This document shows, piece after piece, positions 5,550 to 6,427 of a DNA stretch of 6,427 nucleotides. The notes beneath the pieces were generated by a model that was given only the letters and a program-made list of their open reading frames with translations, made no database searches and was not told where the DNA came from. Position 1 is the first letter of the stretch, and each line of letters starts with the position of its first letter. The DNA is from an uncultured Clostridia bacterium (lineage in GTDB: Bacteria > Bacillota > Clostridia > Christensenellales > Pumilibacteraceae): NCBI GenBank assembly GCA_934247335.1, contig CAKQJJ010000078.1, positions 1-6,427 of the forward strand, written 5' to 3'. Made by a program: the position numbers and the translations under genes.

Positions 5550-5927
5550 ATGACGGAAGACAACGAAAAAGAACTTGACGGCGAAATGTGCGATTGCGAA
5601 CACGTGCACAGCGACGTCGTCGAATACGTCGAAAACGTGTTGCCGGACGAAGACGTTCTGTACGAAATAGCCGAGCTTTTCAAGGTGTTCGGCGATTCCA
5701 CCCGAACGCGCATAATATCGGCGCTGTTTGAAAAAGAACTTTGCGTGTGCGATATAGCGGACCTGCTGCACATGACCAAGTCGGCGGTGTCGCATCAGTT
5801 AAGAACGCTACGGCAAACCAAAATAGTAAAAAGCCGTCGCAGCGGAAAAGAAATTTATTATTCGCTGGACGACGAACATATTAAAAAGATTTATCAGATG
5901 GCACTCGAACATCTGAAGGAGGACTAA
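5550..5927 (+). CDS. ArsR/SmtB-family metal-sensing repressor (CadC/ZiaR-like)
   Basis: A 125-aa winged-helix repressor that releases DNA when it binds metal. The start ATG is set by GGAGG at 5538-5542, 7 nt upstream. Both classical metal sites of the family are visible. The alpha3N site is built from N-terminal Cys14 and Cys16 (MCDCEHVH, with His18 and His20 nearby) plus Cys65 and Cys67 in ELCVCDIA, as in Staphylococcus CadC. The alpha5 site has Asp108, His110, His121 and Glu124 with the D-x-H-x10-H-x2-E spacing of SmtB, ZiaR and CadC. The recognition helix is around TKSAVSHQLRTLRQ (76-89), followed by the wing RRSGKEIYYSL. Having both sites points to Cd/Pb/Zn-type sensing, but family members with both sites differ in which one acts, so the ion is uncertain and I give no symbol. 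It is first in its operon and likely represses itself through the operator at 5470-5487. Confidence 0.93.
   Translation: MTEDNEKELDGEMCDCEHVHSDVVEYVENVLPDEDVLYEIAELFKVFGDSTRTRIISALFEKELCVCDIADLLHMTKSAVSHQLRTLRQTKIVKSRRSGKEIYYSLDDEHIKKIYQMALEHLKED
5916..5922 (+). promoter_or_regulatory. Ribosome binding site of the HMA protein, inside the repressor gene's end
   Basis: AAGGAGG lies within the last codons of the repressor gene, 9 nt before the ATG at 5932, and fixes that start. The two genes are only 4 nt apart, so their translation is probably coupled. Confidence 0.85.
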
Positions 5928-5931
5928 ACTT

Positions 5932-6150
5932 ATGAAAAAGGTAATCAAGCTCGAAGATCTGGACTGCGCAAACTGCGCTGCGGAAATGGAAAACTGCGTA
6001 AGAAAAATCAACGGCATCAACAGCGCTTCCGTCAGCTTCATGAATCAGAAAATGATTCTCGAAATCGAAGAGGAACGCGCCGACGAAATTCTTAAAGAAG
6101 TCAAAAAAGTGTGCGCTAAGGTCGAACCCGACTGCGTACTTCACATTTAA
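5932..6150 (+). CDS. Free-standing heavy-metal-associated (HMA) domain protein
   Basis: A 72-aa cytoplasmic protein consisting of one HMA (ferredoxin-like beta-alpha-beta) domain. The metal-binding loop is LDCANCAAEM with Cys12 and Cys15 (CxxC). The Asp just before the first Cys is typical of domains at the N-terminus of Zn/Cd/Pb-exporting ATPases rather than copper chaperones, which usually have GMTCxxC. The middle (INSASVSFMNQKMILEIEE) fits strands 2 and 3 of the fold. It stops only 2 nt before the ATPase start, where many homologous ATPases have this domain fused. It therefore probably supplies the ATPase's metal-binding domain as a separate chain, delivering or buffering the ion. Two further Cys (CAKVEPDC near the C-terminus) might add ligands; that is speculative. 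Confidence 0.9.
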   Translation: MKKVIKLEDLDCANCAAEMENCVRKINGINSASVSFMNQKMILEIEEERADEILKEVKKVCAKVEPDCVLHI

Positions 6151-6152
6151 TC

Positions 6153-6427
6153 ATGAAAAAATTATCCAGAAATAAACAAACTCTTATTCGTATAGCCATT
6201 GCGGCGGTGCTTCTTGCTGCCGGAATGGTTTTAAATCATTTCGGATTCTTCTGGATTGCGCTTGCCGCGTACGTCGTCGGCTACGTGGTCGTGGGCTACG
6301 ACGTAATTATCAAAGCGTGCAAAAACATTGCGCGCGGCAGAGTTTTCGACGAAAACTTTCTGATGATAGTGGCGTCGGTGGGTGCGTTCTGCATCAAGGA
6401 ATTCCCCGAAGCGGTTGCGGTGCTCAC
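6153..6427 (+). CDS. Heavy-metal-translocating P1B-type ATPase (Zn/Cd/Pb exporter), 5' part only
   Basis: The first 91 codons of a membrane pump that uses ATP to export soft metal ions; the gene runs off the window. Visible are two hydrophobic helices (about residues 11-27 and 33-50), then the conserved cytosolic turn GRVFDENFLMIVASVGA and IKEFPEAVAVL, which begins the next membrane segment and is a hallmark of the CadA/ZntA group. The N-terminal HMA domain usual for this group is absent and is instead encoded by the gene just upstream. The ATG follows the previous stop by 2 nt. No clear ribosome site precedes it, so translation probably depends on coupling with the HMA gene; this frame has a stop at 6117-6119, which excludes a longer fusion. 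The ion-selecting CPC motif, phosphorylation site DKTGT and ATP-binding domain lie beyond the end, so metal specificity is inferred from the repressor and the N-terminal family resemblance. Confidence 0.9.
   Translation, partial: MKKLSRNKQTLIRIAIAAVLLAAGMVLNHFGFFWIALAAYVVGYVVVGYDVIIKACKNIARGRVFDENFLMIVASVGAFCIKEFPEAVAVL

Noticed and set aside
5403..6144. Several short reverse-strand frames opposite the repressor and HMA genes
   Set aside because: They overlap genes with clear family motifs and good ribosome sites on the forward strand and have no features of their own.

Overview
The window looks like a contig piece from an uncultured gut-type Firmicute (Clostridia; possibly the Christensenellales/Borkfalkiaceae area). 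This is an inference from four things: consensus sigma-A promoters, strong GGAGG ribosome sites, a large secreted multidomain protein with Listeria-Bacteroides (InlB B) repeats, and intergenic DNA dense in palindromes. No ribosomal RNA or marker gene is present to fix the taxonomy.

Region 1 (1-3628, + strand) is the 3' part of one very large extracellular-protein gene whose start lies upstream of the window. In order it encodes an InlB B-type repeat, a small beta-sandwich module, two concanavalin A/LamG-like modules, a divergent InlB/Ig-like module, a second small beta module, a third LamG-like module, and a C-terminal SGNH hydrolase of the sialate-O-acetylesterase / CE6 acetylesterase (SASA) type with intact catalytic motifs. 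The frame changes once, close to an A5 run at 1529-1533. As written, the gene is therefore split into a 5' reading frame ending at 1569 and a 3' reading frame ending at 3628. This is either an assembly error or a genuine small indel that separates the esterase from its N-terminal export and targeting modules. A strong hairpin terminator follows at 3677-3711.

Region 2 (about 3712-4470) has no credible gene. It holds a cluster of palindromes: a MITE-like 169-bp element with 29-bp inverted ends (26/29 matching), a third copy of that end, a series of four perfect hairpins within 135 bp, and several GC-rich hairpins bordered by GTAGGG/CCCTAC.

Region 3 (4471-5298, - strand) is a complete RluA-family RNA pseudouridine synthase. 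Its predicted promoter sits so close to the ATG that the mRNA would be leaderless.

Region 4 (5434-6427, + strand) is the start of a heavy-metal resistance operon: a perfect-consensus promoter, an ArsR/SmtB operator at the start point, a CadC/ZiaR/SmtB-type repressor with both known metal sites, a free-standing 72-aa heavy-metal-associated (HMA) metal-binding protein, and the first 91 codons of a P1B-type metal-exporting ATPase that runs off the end. The expected logic is that metal (Zn/Cd/Pb class) releases the repressor, the HMA protein binds or delivers the ion, and the ATPase exports it.

I see no clearly new multi-gene system. The items most worth a second look are the frameshifted modular esterase, the palindromic intergenic cluster and the leaderless promoter.
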